Shown: positions 44,469-54,137 of the stretch, one piece after another
How positions within the stretch are numbered: position 1 is the stretch's first letter
Layout: each line of letters begins with the position of its first letter
NCBI GenBank assembly: GCA_944325035.1
Contig: CALUYM010000001.1
Span: forward strand, 496,001 to 560,000
From: an uncultured Anaeroplasmataceae bacterium
Lineage (GTDB): Bacteria; Bacillota_I; Bacilli_A; Acholeplasmatales; Anaeroplasmataceae
Length of the DNA stretch: 64,000 bases
Direction of reading: 5' to 3'
Program-made: the position numbers and the translations under genes
Notes under the pieces: model-generated
Database searches by the model: none
The model's input: the letters and a program-made list of their open reading frames with translations, nothing else
What the model was told of the DNA's origin: nothing

Positions 44469-45092
44469 TTAATTAGTAAGCATATTCTTGCCTAATGCAA
44501 AAGTTTTATTATAGACTAAAGGTGTATGCTTTAAATTAGTTATTAATTTAGAAAAATGGATAGCAGCAACTTCACCAGCTACTAATAATTTTGATTTTGT
44601 CTTAATGATCCCAAAAATTTTTGCATCAATAATTTTTTGGTTTGTATAAATACTTGGGTTCATTAATTCAAAGTAGTGAAATAATTCATGAGCAATTACA
44701 ACATCTTTTATCATGTTTATATCTACTATGTCATCTAATCCAAACTGAGATGTAATATGTTTAATTTGTAATATAGTCTCAAGATTCACTGTGATAGTCT
44801 TTGTTTTTTCTTTAAAAAGACCTATATATGAATAGTACTTAGTAGGTTTTTCACGAACATAATCAATAGGTACACCTAAACGATATACATATTTAGTTAT
44901 ATTACACATTCCATACTCTTTAACAAGTTTTTTGTAATACTCTTCTGCAACTAAAATTGATTTTTCAATGATTTCTTTTTTAATTTCTTTACTTAATCGG
45001 TGCGAAGATATATCCTTATCTAACATATCCATATAAATATCAAAATCACTTTGATTACAAAGTAAGCATACTTGATCACGAATACTTTTCAT
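44469..45092 (-). CDS. Hypothetical HExxH protein of the hydantoinase operon
   Basis: 207 residues, soluble. VVIAHELFHYFELMNP near residue 133 contains HExxH, the zinc-peptidase core. Downstream, AGEVAAIHFSKLI contains a Glu that could be a third ligand, as in gluzincins. Residues 60-120 look like a mixed alpha/beta lead-in. It follows hyuA after two bases and ends the operon. Function unknown; an inactive or specialised metallopeptidase fits, but a chance HExxH cannot be excluded. Confidence 0.6.
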   Translation of the reverse strand: MKSIRDQVCLLCNQSDFDIYMDMLDKDISSHRLSKEIKKEIIEKSILVAEEYYKKLVKEYGMCNITKYVYRLGVPIDYVREKPTKYYSYIGLFKEKTKTITVNLETILQIKHITSQFGLDDIVDINMIKDVVIAHELFHYFELMNPSIYTNQKIIDAKIFGIIKTKSKLLVAGEVAAIHFSKLITNLKHTPLVYNKTFALGKNMLTN

Positions 45093-45094
45093 AA

Positions 45095-47215
45095 TTAATA
45101 TAATCCATTTCTTGCAGCTACAATAGCTATTTCTGCATCTTCATTTAAATCAATTAATTCAGTTTTAGCTAGTCCATAAACTTGTTCAACTGTACTTAAT
45201 CCTGAATAATCAATTACTCTTCCACCAATAATTACATAAATATCAGGGTTAATTCTAACTTCACTTGAATAATTTCCTGCTTGGTCCCAAATGTTTTTAA
45301 TTACTTCTTCAATTTTACCAAAATTAGTTTTTAAAACTATACCCTCACTGCGTTGAACTTTTACAAATCCTTTACTGTCAATAATACGGATACTTTCTCT
45401 ATTTTTAATCATACCAGTAACAACAAATGTTGCTTTATTGCTGTATGCAATTTTAATATTTGTTGCGTCTGTGAATGTTTCTTTAGCGATTTCTAATGCT
45501 TCATCATCATCAATTTTCTTTGATAAATCTGTTGTTTTTACTTCTGTTGAACCCATTGCAATTGCTGTTACTTTTTGTGTTGTATCATCAATTTCTAGGA
45601 ATACCTCAACTGAATCTTTAACTGCACCACTTCGTACAGCACGATCTTTGGCCTCACGTTTAATTTTTGCTATATCCTCAACCGTTGGATTTGGAATTGT
45701 ACGCTCAACCATTTCACGTACCATCGCTAAAGCAACTCCGATTGAAGATATAACTTCTGCATTTTGTGGAATTTGATATTTAAAGTTCATCATCTTACCT
45801 GTATAAGCTAATAAAGTACCTGCTCCTCCACCTGCTCCTACTAAAATGATTTGATCTCTTTCAACTTTATATTTAGCAATAAGTTCTTCGATTACTGGTT
45901 TAATCTTATCGCATGATGTTTTTAAAATTTGGTCTGCTGTTTCTTCAACTGATTTACCAATGTAGTCTGCTAATAGTTTAATTGCTTTATAACTTGATTC
46001 ATAATTACCTTTGGCAAAATCATTGTCAGAAACAATCTTTAGCACGTTAGCTGCACAAGTATTAGTAATAGTAATACTCTTACCATTTTTTAATCTAATG
46101 GCTACATAATCAGAAGGGTCATTATCACGTGGTTGCATAAAATATAATTCAGCACCATCTAATAACTTAGGATCTGTAAAGGCTGCATATTCCATATCAG
46201 CAATATGCGCACTACGTGGACCTACATCAACAATTCCTTCTTTATTAGCACGAACCATTGAACCACCAGCAACACCTAAGACACGAACATCTAATGAATT
46301 TACATATGTTCTATGTCCACCTAAAATAGTATAGTCAACTGCAGGTCTTCCATTTTTGATTACTCCAATATTAGTAGATGTACCACCTACTTCAAAGTAA
46401 ATACCATTAGAAGCTCTTAAATACATTAATGCGCCAATAACAGATGCAGCTGGTCCTGATAGCATTGTTAAAATCGGACGTTTTTTCATTTCCGTAACTT
46501 CCATAACACCACCATCACCACGCATAATCATTAAAGGAACCTTAATTCCAGCTTGTCGTACACTTTGTTCTGTACTATTTGCAGTTTCTAGCATTTTTGG
46601 AAGAATACTAGCATTAAGCGTTGCAGTTTGTGTTCTTGTAGCTAAGCCATAAAGTTTAGTAATTTCAGAAGCAGCTGTACTAAGATAGCCCTTTTTATTA
46701 ACGATTTCTGTAATGACTTTTTCTTCTGTCATATTGTCAACTCCAAAGGCTTTACTAGCCACAATAACTTGAGCTCCCTGTTTAATTAGATCGTTAATTA
46801 CCTCTTCCGCTTTTGATTCATTAAACTCTTTTAATTTAATATATGAATTAACTACTTCAATATGCTTACCAGTTCCTAAATCAATATCTTTTATATTAGT
46901 TTGTTTCTTTACAAACCAACCGCCAAGTCCTCCACCTCCAAGACCAATAACACCAACTTTGGCAACGTCACCTTCTAATAACGCGTTAGTGGCTTGAGTC
47001 GTACTATGAGCAATAAAGATAACTTCTTCAGGTTTTATATTATTTTCAGAAACACATTTTTCAAATGCTTTAACTACCCCATGTGCAACACCATGTTGAT
47101 GGTGATGTGTTGTTTTAACTGAACCCTTACCAACAATTTCATTTGTAGCATTATCAATTGCTACGGCTTTTGTGTGCGTACCCCCAACGTCAATACCGAT
47201 TCTTATATTTCTCAT
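45095..47215 (-). CDS. Hydantoinase/oxoprolinase family protein (HyuA-like)
   Basis: 706 residues. ASKHA-type start IRIGIDVGGTHTKAVAIDNA, then AHSTTQATNALLEGDVAKVG, the phosphate-2 region EVGGTSTNIGVIKNGRP and VGAGGGAGTLLAYTGK, all typical of hydantoinase A/oxoprolinase family enzymes. These ATP-dependently open cyclic amides such as N-methylhydantoin or 5-oxoproline, usually with a B subunit, which is not in the window. It lies 95 bases after a permease gene and ahead of the HExxH gene, under two cre-like sites. Substrate undetermined. Confidence 0.88.
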   Translation of the reverse strand: MRNIRIGIDVGGTHTKAVAIDNATNEIVGKGSVKTTHHHQHGVAHGVVKAFEKCVSENNIKPEEVIFIAHSTTQATNALLEGDVAKVGVIGLGGGGLGGWFVKKQTNIKDIDLGTGKHIEVVNSYIKLKEFNESKAEEVINDLIKQGAQVIVASKAFGVDNMTEEKVITEIVNKKGYLSTAASEITKLYGLATRTQTATLNASILPKMLETANSTEQSVRQAGIKVPLMIMRGDGGVMEVTEMKKRPILTMLSGPAASVIGALMYLRASNGIYFEVGGTSTNIGVIKNGRPAVDYTILGGHRTYVNSLDVRVLGVAGGSMVRANKEGIVDVGPRSAHIADMEYAAFTDPKLLDGAELYFMQPRDNDPSDYVAIRLKNGKSITITNTCAANVLKIVSDNDFAKGNYESSYKAIKLLADYIGKSVEETADQILKTSCDKIKPVIEELIAKYKVERDQIILVGAGGGAGTLLAYTGKMMNFKYQIPQNAEVISSIGVALAMVREMVERTIPNPTVEDIAKIKREAKDRAVRSGAVKDSVEVFLEIDDTTQKVTAIAMGSTEVKTTDLSKKIDDDEALEIAKETFTDATNIKIAYSNKATFVVTGMIKNRESIRIIDSKGFVKVQRSEGIVLKTNFGKIEEVIKNIWDQAGNYSSEVRINPDIYVIIGGRVIDYSGLSTVEQVYGLAKTELIDLNEDAEIAIVAARNGLY

Positions 47216-47264
47216 TTTCTGCTCCTATTCAATAATCTAAATTTACATATATTGATATGAAGAT

Positions 47265-47298
47265 GTGATATTTCATTTTTATTAATATGAAATATCAC
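47265..47298. other. Intercistronic 12-bp hairpin between permease and hyuA-like genes
   Basis: GTGATATTTCAT (47265-47276) pairs with ATGAAATATCAC (47287-47298). There is no U-tract, so it is more likely a processing or stability element than a terminator. Confidence 0.5.
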
Positions 47299-47310
47299 AC
47301 GCTTCAATGA

Positions 47311-48726
47311 TTACATTAAAATGAAATATGCTAATAACATATTTGCGGCACAAATAATCCATCCCCAAGGTAAATTAGTTTTAATATAAATATTTGGTTC
47401 ATATTTTGAATAAGATAGAGCCCACATACCCCAAGATTGAGTAGGACATGCTTGAGCAACAATGGCTACTGGTTGAACATAGAATAGAACTAATAATAAT
47501 GGAGTAGATGAACCAATAATTGGGAATAAAACTGATGCTAAGGCAATACCTGAACCCCAAATCATAAATGGACCTCTAAATAAAGCTAAAGGTGCTAATA
47601 CCATAAAGATAATTACAATAATAATTGGGTTTTTAGTAATCCAGTCCAGTGAACTTCCTAAAGCGTCTGTGAAAATTGGAGCAGCTAATTTATTAGCAGC
47701 AGTTGAGAACATGTTCATAACTAGTAACATACCAATAAGTAATGCAACATCTGAAATACCATTGAATAATGTTTTTTGTGTAGCATCTACTGCTTTTTTA
47801 TAACTCTTTAAGTTTCCTGTTAATAATAATCCAAAGAAAATACCTACAACAAATAAGAAAATTGGAGCAAAAGCAGTTAATTGCTTAGCTTCTGAACCAC
47901 GGAAAATATTAATTAATGCAACAACTAAAGCTAAAACAATAGGAATGAAAGGAACAACGAATGTCCAATTTGATAATTCTTTTTCTTGTTCGTCTTCAGA
48001 CATTGCCCAAGCTTTTGTCTTATTTTTAGCAAATTGATAATTAAATACAATAAATGCAACCATGATAACAACATGAATTAAGAAAGCAATCCAAGTAAAT
48101 TTCAAGAAATCTGCTTCAAATCCAGGTTTTGTCCATAATTCAATAAATAAAGAATGTCCTGAAAATTGAGAAATATAACCATTGTTAACATACATACCAG
48201 CTGCAACACTCATTAAGAATGAACCAACTGCAATTTTTTTATCTACACCAATAGATAATAAAATAGGTAAGATGATAGCACCAATAGCCATAACGCTTCC
48301 TGGACCAAATACACTAGTAAAAATTAAAGCTGAAACAATAGAAACAAATAAAACAGTAATTAATTGTTTATTTCCAGATAATTCAACAACTTTTCTAATT
48401 AATGCCTTAGCAATACCAGTATCTACTATTACACGACCAAACCAACTTGCAAAGATAATAATTGTAGTAGTTGTACCATATCCAATAGGACCATCACTAA
48501 ATACGGTATTCATATTACCAACTACTAAATTCCATCCATCAGTAAAAGAGTTAACTTGACCTGATGATGCAGCATTCCAAACTGTATACACTGTACCAAG
48601 TAATAACCAGAAAACGGCAGTAATAAATAAACCAATAATCAAGTTACCGCCTTTAATACAATAATAAACGAACGTAAATAACGAAATCAATAATAAAATT
48701 GATGCAATTATAGCAAAAATATGCAT
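47311..48726 (-). CDS. Polytopic permease, probably ion-coupled (GntP/CitMHS-like layout)
   Basis: 471 residues with about 12 hydrophobic segments. FTSVFGPGSVMAIGAIILP (near 140) and the second-half LFRGPFMIWGSGIALASVLF resemble the paired re-entrant regions of ion transporter superfamily carriers. I start at ATG 48726, five bases after GAGGAGG; the frame opens nine codons earlier without a ribosome site. It leads an operon with the hydantoinase-A-like protein and is probably its substrate importer. The exact family is uncertain. Confidence 0.75.
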   Translation of the reverse strand: MHIFAIIASILLLISLFTFVYYCIKGGNLIIGLFITAVFWLLLGTVYTVWNAASSGQVNSFTDGWNLVVGNMNTVFSDGPIGYGTTTTIIIFASWFGRVIVDTGIAKALIRKVVELSGNKQLITVLFVSIVSALIFTSVFGPGSVMAIGAIILPILLSIGVDKKIAVGSFLMSVAAGMYVNNGYISQFSGHSLFIELWTKPGFEADFLKFTWIAFLIHVVIMVAFIVFNYQFAKNKTKAWAMSEDEQEKELSNWTFVVPFIPIVLALVVALINIFRGSEAKQLTAFAPIFLFVVGIFFGLLLTGNLKSYKKAVDATQKTLFNGISDVALLIGMLLVMNMFSTAANKLAAPIFTDALGSSLDWITKNPIIIVIIFMVLAPLALFRGPFMIWGSGIALASVLFPIIGSSTPLLLVLFYVQPVAIVAQACPTQSWGMWALSYSKYEPNIYIKTNLPWGWIICAANMLLAYFILM

Positions 48727-48845
48727 AATGTCCTCCTCTTTTTCTTCTCTCAATAATTTTACATGCCTTTTTATCCCATAAATCTAGTTTTAGTATTAAG
48801 GCACAAATTTGACTATAATTTTTTTTAATATTAAATTTAGTTTAA

Positions 48846-48926
48846 TTAAGTGTCATACAATATTTTATTATACATTCTAGTAATAAATATTTGTTTAGTT
48901 ACTATGAATTTATATTGTTGATTCAT
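48846..48926 (-). CDS. Possible 26-residue leader peptide
   Basis: MNQQYKFIVTKQIFITRMYN and six more residues (KILYDT), then TAA. It is preceded by an excellent GAGGAGGG site at the right spacing, inside the 265-nt leader of the permease operon. It is too short for motif evidence. A strong ribosome site in an otherwise untranslated leader argues for translation; a chance frame in AT-rich DNA is the alternative. Confidence 0.4.
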   Translation of the reverse strand: MNQQYKFIVTKQIFITRMYNKILYDT

Positions 48927-48972
48927 TTTTTCCCTCCTCATTTTACAAATTAAGTAACAAAGCTACACACAC

Positions 48973-48986
48973 AAAAAGCGCTTTTT
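48973..48986. promoter_or_regulatory. Downstream cre-like palindrome
   Basis: AAAAAGCGCTTTTT, a perfect 14-bp palindrome with the AAGCGCTT cre core, about 6-19 bases after the inferred transcription start of the permease operon. Confidence 0.6.
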
Positions 48987-48998
48987 ACCTACACAATT

Positions 48999-49037
48999 AT
49001 TATAGCAATTGACTAAAGTCTTTGCAAGCGCTTTCTA
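48999..49037 (-). promoter_or_regulatory. Promoter of the permease-hydantoinase operon with overlapping CcpA cre site
   Basis: TTGCAA (49022-49027) and TATAAT (48999-49004) on the minus strand with 17-base spacing. The -35 box is part of TTGCAAGCGCTTTCTA (49022-49037), matching the CcpA consensus WTGNAARCGNWWWCAW at all but one position. CcpA bound there, and at the second copy downstream, would block transcription when glucose is present. Confidence 0.8.
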
Positions 49038-49126
49038 TATATTTTTACATTTTTTCATCATTCATTATCTGAATCATAATTTTTAGACTCTAAATTTTAG
49101 AAAATCAAGACAAATTAAATTTTTTA

Positions 49127-49159
49127 ATAAAAAATACCTAGACACTAGTGTCTAGGTAT
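49127..49159 (-). terminator. Terminator of the dnaK operon
   Basis: A perfect 26-base palindrome at 49134-49159 (arms ATACCTAGACACT/AGTGTCTAGGTAT) followed on the minus strand by T6; five bases after the dnaJ stop. Confidence 0.9.
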
Positions 49160-49163
49160 ATCT

Positions 49164-50276
49164 TTAATTCTTAAAAAAGTTTTTAAACTTTTGCCAAGCT
49201 GAATCTTTAGATTTTAGTTCAGTTTGACCTAATTTCTTAAATAAATCTTTTTGCTCATCAGTTAAATTCGTTGGCGTCTTTACATTTACAATAACATATT
49301 GATCTCCTGTGTTACCTGTTTTAGGATTTTTAACACCCTTACCACGTAAACGCAGTTTTGTTCCACTTTGAGTACCAGCTGCAATTTTAATTTTAACAGG
49401 ATCATTTATAGTTGGAACTTCTACTTCATCACCTAAGGCAGCTTGAACAAAAGTAATTGGAATTGTTAGATAAATATCATCATCTTCTCGTTCAAAATAC
49501 TCATGTGGTGTAACTTTGAAAGTAATATATAAATCTCCAGGTTCAGCCCCAAATTCTCCAGCTTCTCCCTTTCCTTCAACTCTAAGTGTCATACCATTAT
49601 CAATTCCTGCTGGAATATTAATTGTAATATCCTTAGTAGTTCTAAATTTACCTTTACCACCGCAACGTTCACACTTATTTAGTATTTCTTGTCCACGTCC
49701 ACCACATTTCGGACATACTTGTTGTGTTCTTGTACGACCAAAAATGCTTTGCATTTCAACAAATACATAACCTTGACCATGACACTTTTCACAAGTCTTA
49801 ATGTCAGATTTGCTTCTTGCGCCACTGCCTCCACATTGTGGACATACTTCATCAACATTTAAACGAACTACTTTCTTACAGCCATGAACAGCCTCATCAA
49901 AAGTGATTGTCATTGTCTTTTCTAAATCAGCTCCGCGGTTATCACGTTGGTGACTTCCACGACCTCCACCACCGAAAAAACTATTGAAAATATCTTCGAA
50001 TCCTCCAAATCCAGAGAAACCACTAAATCCCTGACCTGCACCACCAAAGCCTTGAGTTGGATCTTCAAATCCATATTGATCGTAACGTGCTCTTTTTTGG
50101 TCATCCGATAAGACTTCGTAAGCTTCTTGAACTTCTTTAAATTTTTCTTCCGCATTTGGTTCCTTGCAAATATCTGGATGGTATTTTTTTGCAAGTAGAC
50201 GGTAAGCTTTTTTAATTTCTTCACTTGAAGCACTCTTAGATACACCAAGGACTTCGTAGTAATCGCGTTTCGCCAT
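49164..50276 (-). CDS. dnaJ: Chaperone protein DnaJ
   Basis: 370 residues. J-domain 1-70 with HPD in [13 protein letters not shown]; Gly/Phe-rich region 75-110; four zinc-binding CxxCxGxG repeats ([32 protein letters not shown]) at about 140-215; then the substrate-binding C-terminal domain. It stimulates DnaK ATPase and delivers clients. Last gene of hrcA-grpE-dnaK-dnaJ, separated from dnaK by a hairpin that may lower its level. Confidence 0.98.
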   Translation of the reverse strand: MAKRDYYEVLGVSKSASSEEIKKAYRLLAKKYHPDICKEPNAEEKFKEVQEAYEVLSDDQKRARYDQYGFEDPTQGFGGAGQGFSGFSGFGGFEDIFNSFFGGGGRGSHQRDNRGADLEKTMTITFDEAVHGCKKVVRLNVDEVCPQCGGSGARSKSDIKTCEKCHGQGYVFVEMQSIFGRTRTQQVCPKCGGRGQEILNKCERCGGKGKFRTTKDITINIPAGIDNGMTLRVEGKGEAGEFGAEPGDLYITFKVTPHEYFEREDDDIYLTIPITFVQAALGDEVEVPTINDPVKIKIAAGTQSGTKLRLRGKGVKNPKTGNTGDQYVIVNVKTPTNLTDEQKDLFKKLGQTELKSKDSAWQKFKNFFKN

Positions 50277-50290
50277 ATTTTCACCTCTTC

Positions 50291-50317
50291 AAAAGAAAGG
50301 GCTAGAACTTAGCCCTT
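50291..50317 (-). terminator. Intercistronic hairpin between dnaK and dnaJ
   Basis: AAGGGCTA (50297-50304) pairs with TAGCCCTT (50310-50317), followed on the minus strand by TTCTTTT. Short U-tract: a partial terminator or processing site. Confidence 0.6.
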
Positions 50318-50329
50318 ACTTAATTATTA

Positions 50330-52141
50330 TTAGTTAACATCTGTAAAGTCTGCGTCAACAACATTATCATCTTTCTTGTCTTGGCTATTTGTATCTTGAC
50401 CTTGACTAGCATTTTGTTGATAAACTCTTGAAGCTAAATCTTGAGCAGCTTTTTCAAGAGCTTGACGTTTAGATTTAATACCTTCGATGTCTTCAGCATC
50501 TACTGATTTTTGTAAATCATCACATAATGATTCAATATTCTTCTTTTCATCATCAGTCACGCCTTTTAATTCTTCAAGTGATTTCTTAACTTGGAAAATT
50601 AATGAATTAGCATCGTTGATTGTATCAACTTTTTCTTTACGTTCTTTATCTTTAGCAGCATTTTCTTCAGCTTCACGAACCATTCTCTTAATTTCTTCTT
50701 CAGATAAAGAAGAGCTATTTTGAATAGTAATATGTTGTTCCTTACCAGTACCTAAGTTTTTAGCTGATACGTTTACAATACCATTTGAGTCAATATCAAA
50801 TTTAACTTCGATTTGAGGCACTCCTCTTGGTGCAGCAGGAATTCCATCTAATTGGAAACGACCTAAAGTCTTATTATCTGCAGCCATTGGACGTTCACCT
50901 TGTAAAACATGAATATCTACAGCAGGTTGGTTATCTGCAGCTGTTGAGAATACTTGACTCTTAGATGTTGGAATAGTTGTATTACGTTCAATTAGTTTTG
51001 TAAATACACCACCTAGAGTTTCGATACCTAATGAAAGTGGTGTAACGTCTAGTAATAAAATTTGATCTCCAAATTCACCGGCTAGAACACCAGCTTGAAT
51101 GGCAGCACCCATAGCTACAGCTTCATCTGGATTAATTGATTTATTAGGTTCTTTACCTAATTCACGACGAACTAATTCTTGTACAGCAGGAATACGTGTT
51201 GAACCACCTACTAATAAAACTTGATCAATATCCTTAGTAGTTAACTTAGCATCTTGCATTGCACGTTTAACTGGAATTAAACAACGTTCAACTAAATCTT
51301 TTGTTAAAGTATCAAATACTTGACGAGTTAAAGTCTTTTGTAAGTGTACTGGACCTGCCGCTCCCATTGAAATAAATGGTAAATTAATTGTTGAAGATGT
51401 TGCTGAAGATAACTCCTTCTTAGCTTGTTCAGCAGCATCTTTTAGACGTTGTTGAGCCATCTTATCTGCCATTAAATCAATTCCATTTTCTTTCTTAAAT
51501 TCTTGAGCTAACCATTCCATAATCTTATGGTCAAAGTCATCTCCACCTAAATTAGTATCACCAGCTGTTGATAATACTTCAAATGTACCATCAGCTAAGT
51601 TTAAGATAGAAACATCGAATGTACCTCCACCTAAGTCAAATACTAAAACAGTTTGTTCTTTACCAGTTTTATCAATACCATAAGCTAATGATGATGCTGT
51701 TGGTTCGTTTATAATACGAATTACATCCAATCCAGCAATACGACCAGCATCTTTAGTAGCTTGACGTTGTGAGTCATTGAAGTAAGCAGGAACTGTTACA
51801 ACTGCTTTTTCAACTTTTTCTCCTAAATAAGCTTCAGCAGTTTTCTTTAATTCACGTAAAACCATTGCTGAAATTTCTTGTGGTGTATATTTTTTTCCTT
51901 CAATTTCAACAGTATATCCGTTTTCACCCATATGACGTTTAATAGAATATACAGTATTAGGGTTAGTAACCATTTGACGTTTAGCTGGTTCACCAACGAT
52001 AATTTCTCCATTTTTAAATGCAACTACAGATGGAGTAGTACGTCCACCTTCTGCGTTAGGAATAACCTTAGATTGGCCACCTTCCATTACGCATACGCAA
52101 CTATTTGTTGTACCTAAATCAATACCAATAATTTTTGCCAT
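50330..52141 (-). CDS. dnaK: Chaperone protein DnaK (Hsp70)
   Basis: 603 residues. N-terminal ATPase: [32 protein letters not shown] and [16 protein letters not shown]; linker [14 protein letters not shown]; then the beta-sandwich substrate domain and a helical lid ending in an acidic tail. Normal Gram-positive length (no 24-residue insertion of the Gram-negative type). AAAGGAG before the ATG. It is the central ATP-dependent folding chaperone; expression should follow HrcA. Confidence 0.98.
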   Translation of the reverse strand: MAKIIGIDLGTTNSCVCVMEGGQSKVIPNAEGGRTTPSVVAFKNGEIIVGEPAKRQMVTNPNTVYSIKRHMGENGYTVEIEGKKYTPQEISAMVLRELKKTAEAYLGEKVEKAVVTVPAYFNDSQRQATKDAGRIAGLDVIRIINEPTASSLAYGIDKTGKEQTVLVFDLGGGTFDVSILNLADGTFEVLSTAGDTNLGGDDFDHKIMEWLAQEFKKENGIDLMADKMAQQRLKDAAEQAKKELSSATSSTINLPFISMGAAGPVHLQKTLTRQVFDTLTKDLVERCLIPVKRAMQDAKLTTKDIDQVLLVGGSTRIPAVQELVRRELGKEPNKSINPDEAVAMGAAIQAGVLAGEFGDQILLLDVTPLSLGIETLGGVFTKLIERNTTIPTSKSQVFSTAADNQPAVDIHVLQGERPMAADNKTLGRFQLDGIPAAPRGVPQIEVKFDIDSNGIVNVSAKNLGTGKEQHITIQNSSSLSEEEIKRMVREAEENAAKDKERKEKVDTINDANSLIFQVKKSLEELKGVTDDEKKNIESLCDDLQKSVDAEDIEGIKSKRQALEKAAQDLASRVYQQNASQGQDTNSQDKKDDNVVDADFTDVN

Positions 52142-52155
52142 ATTATTATCTCCTT

Positions 52156-52800
52156 TTATTCGCTAACTTTAACCATTGCTGGTTTAATAATTCTATCTTT
52201 ATATTTATAACCTGTTTGTAATACTTCGATTACTTGGCCCGCCTCTACACCATCAACATGCTCCTTAGAAATTGCCTGATGAAAATTAGGGTCAAATTCT
52301 TTACCTTTAGCTTCAATTTCAGCTAAACCATCTCGTTTTAAAATATCAATAATTTGATTAGCAATCATTTGAAAGCCAATTAAGAAATTCTTCATTTGGA
52401 TATCATCTGTTTCCATGTTCGATGCTTTCACAAGCATATCAACAGGATTAATTAAATCACTAACGATTCCCATTGAAAAATACTTACGCTCTTGAATTGC
52501 ATCTTCTTGTACACGACGACGTACATTTTCTAGATCAGCACGCGCCATCAAGAAACTTTCATGTTCTTTTGTTCGTTCATCTCTTAATTTATTCAACTCA
52601 GCTTTTAATGCTTCAATTTGTATCTCTTCACGAGATTTTTTCTTCTTTTTATCTTCTTTCGATGGTTTACTAGAAGTTTCTTTAGTTTCTTTTTCTAAAG
52701 TTTCTTCTTTAGTGTCATTGCAAGAAGCATCTTTTTGTTCTTCGTCTTTTACTTTAGACGTTTCTTCATTTTTATTTAAATCCTTAATATTTTCCACCAT
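52156..52800 (-). CDS. grpE: Nucleotide exchange factor GrpE
   Basis: 214 residues. A charged, Lys/Glu-rich N-terminal 70 residues, a long helix ([20 protein letters not shown]), then the conserved [15 protein letters not shown] and the beta-wing end [20 protein letters not shown]. It speeds ADP release from DnaK. The start is ATG 52800 behind AGGAG, seven bases after hrcA; the frame's earlier ATG lies inside hrcA without a ribosome site. Confidence 0.96.
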   Translation of the reverse strand: MVENIKDLNKNEETSKVKDEEQKDASCNDTKEETLEKETKETSSKPSKEDKKKKKSREEIQIEALKAELNKLRDERTKEHESFLMARADLENVRRRVQEDAIQERKYFSMGIVSDLINPVDMLVKASNMETDDIQMKNFLIGFQMIANQIIDILKRDGLAEIEAKGKEFDPNFHQAISKEHVDGVEAGQVIEVLQTGYKYKDRIIKPAMVKVSE

Positions 52801-52807
52801 ATCGCTC

Positions 52808-53824
52808 CTATCTGTTATATAATTTTCGCATTGAAGTTGCGACATATTCAATTAGCGGTAAAACCTTACGATATTGCATTCGAATCGGACCGATACAAGA
52901 AATTGTACCATAAGCAGAATCATTTATGTAATAAGGAATTGACACTATTGAACAACGTTTCATATTCGGTATAGTATTGTCTTCACCAATTCTAATAGTA
53001 AGACCTGTTCCACAATCTTTCATTACATTTACTAAAGATTCATCATCAATCATTTTTAAAATGTTTTCCATACTTTCATGATCGTGAAATTCAGGCTGAT
53101 TGAAAATATTTGTCAATCCAGCTTGATAAAACTCACCATTTTGAAATCTAGAAAATGCTTTGATTAGGAAACTAAGTAAATCGTCTTTAAAGTCCACCAT
53201 TTTTCGGATTCTTGGTTTCATCGCTTCTTTGGATAAAATTTCATTAATTTCTAAAACTGAATGATCATAAACTGCTAAATCAAACATATCAATCAACTTT
53301 AACAAATCATCCATTTTAAAACCTTGCGGAATTGTTATCTTTTGACTTTGAACCGCACCTGCATCTGTTACAATTAACAATAATGCATCAACATCCGTTA
53401 AAGGAACAATTTCCATTTTTTTAACCTTTGAAAAATTAGCACTTGAACCTAACATAATTACAAGATAGCCTGTAATTTGTGATAAAACTTCAACAGCTCT
53501 TTTTGAGGCTTCTTCTTTCGAATAAAACTTATTTTCGAAAATATCATCAATAATCGGATAATATTTAATAATTCCCTCATCCCGAGTAACTAAGTTTTCA
53601 ACATAAAACTTATATCCCTTTTCTGATGGAATTCTTCCCGATGATGTATGTGTTTTTTCTAAATATCCATTTTCTTCCAAAAACTGCATATCATACCTAA
53701 TAGTAGCTGATGAAAAATCTAAATACGGCTTTTCTGTTAGAACTTTTGAGCCTACCGGTTCAATAGAGTCCACATACTCTTCGATAATTGCTTTTAAAAT
53801 AAGTTTTTGTCTACTTGATAACAT
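52808..53824 (-). CDS. hrcA: Heat-inducible transcription repressor HrcA
   Basis: 338 residues, normal length. N-terminal winged helix: LSSRQKLILKAIIEEYVDSI then EPVGSK, and DFSSATIRYDMQFLEENGYL; then the GAF-like effector domain, with IRIGEDN near the end. It represses the class I heat-shock operon through CIRCE and needs GroEL for activity. I use ATG 53824 behind GAGGTGATG; the longer frame would start inside the operator. Confidence 0.97.
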   Translation of the reverse strand: MLSSRQKLILKAIIEEYVDSIEPVGSKVLTEKPYLDFSSATIRYDMQFLEENGYLEKTHTSSGRIPSEKGYKFYVENLVTRDEGIIKYYPIIDDIFENKFYSKEEASKRAVEVLSQITGYLVIMLGSSANFSKVKKMEIVPLTDVDALLLIVTDAGAVQSQKITIPQGFKMDDLLKLIDMFDLAVYDHSVLEINEILSKEAMKPRIRKMVDFKDDLLSFLIKAFSRFQNGEFYQAGLTNIFNQPEFHDHESMENILKMIDDESLVNVMKDCGTGLTIRIGEDNTIPNMKRCSIVSIPYYINDSAYGTISCIGPIRMQYRKVLPLIEYVATSMRKLYNR

Positions 53825-53836
53825 GCCATCACCTCG

Positions 53837-53863
53837 TTTGCACATATATCCATCAAGTGCAAA
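53837..53863. promoter_or_regulatory. CIRCE-like HrcA operator (variant)
   Basis: TTTGCACAT (53837-53845), nine-base spacer, AAGTGCAAA (53855-53863). Same geometry as consensus CIRCE (TTAGCACTC-N9-GAGTGCTAA), keeping TT-GCAC/GTGC-AA but changed at three positions per arm. It lies at the start of transcription, between promoter and hrcA. Confidence 0.8.
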
Positions 53864-53866
53864 TTT

Positions 53867-53895
53867 ATTATATAACATACTGTTTGCACTGTCAA
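53867..53895 (-). promoter_or_regulatory. Sigma-A promoter of the hrcA operon
   Basis: Consensus TTGACA (53890-53895) and TATAAT (53867-53872) on the minus strand, 17-base spacing; start near 53860, inside the operator. Confidence 0.9.
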
Positions 53896-54096
53896 GTACT
53901 TACTGCCAAACATTTAAAAATTATATCTTATTATCTGTATTTATTAATTTATTATGCAAAATTCTATGTTTTTTTTCTTAAAATATTTATTTTTATCAAA
54001 AATAAGCTCTCCATTTGTAAAATTTTGATGAATTTTAATTTGTCTAAAAAAGTTATACTGAAATAACCATTTAGAAAAATTAAAGTTTATCATTAT

Positions 54097-54137
54097 ATAA
54101 AAAAATTTAGTTTGATTATCTAATTCAAACTAAATTT
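54097..54137 (-). terminator. Terminator of the spoVID/ysxE-like pair
   Basis: AAATTTAGTTTGA (54103-54115) pairs with TCAAACTAAATTT (54125-54137), followed on the minus strand by a T-run; it abuts the stop codon. The gap on to 53896 is otherwise empty. Confidence 0.85.
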
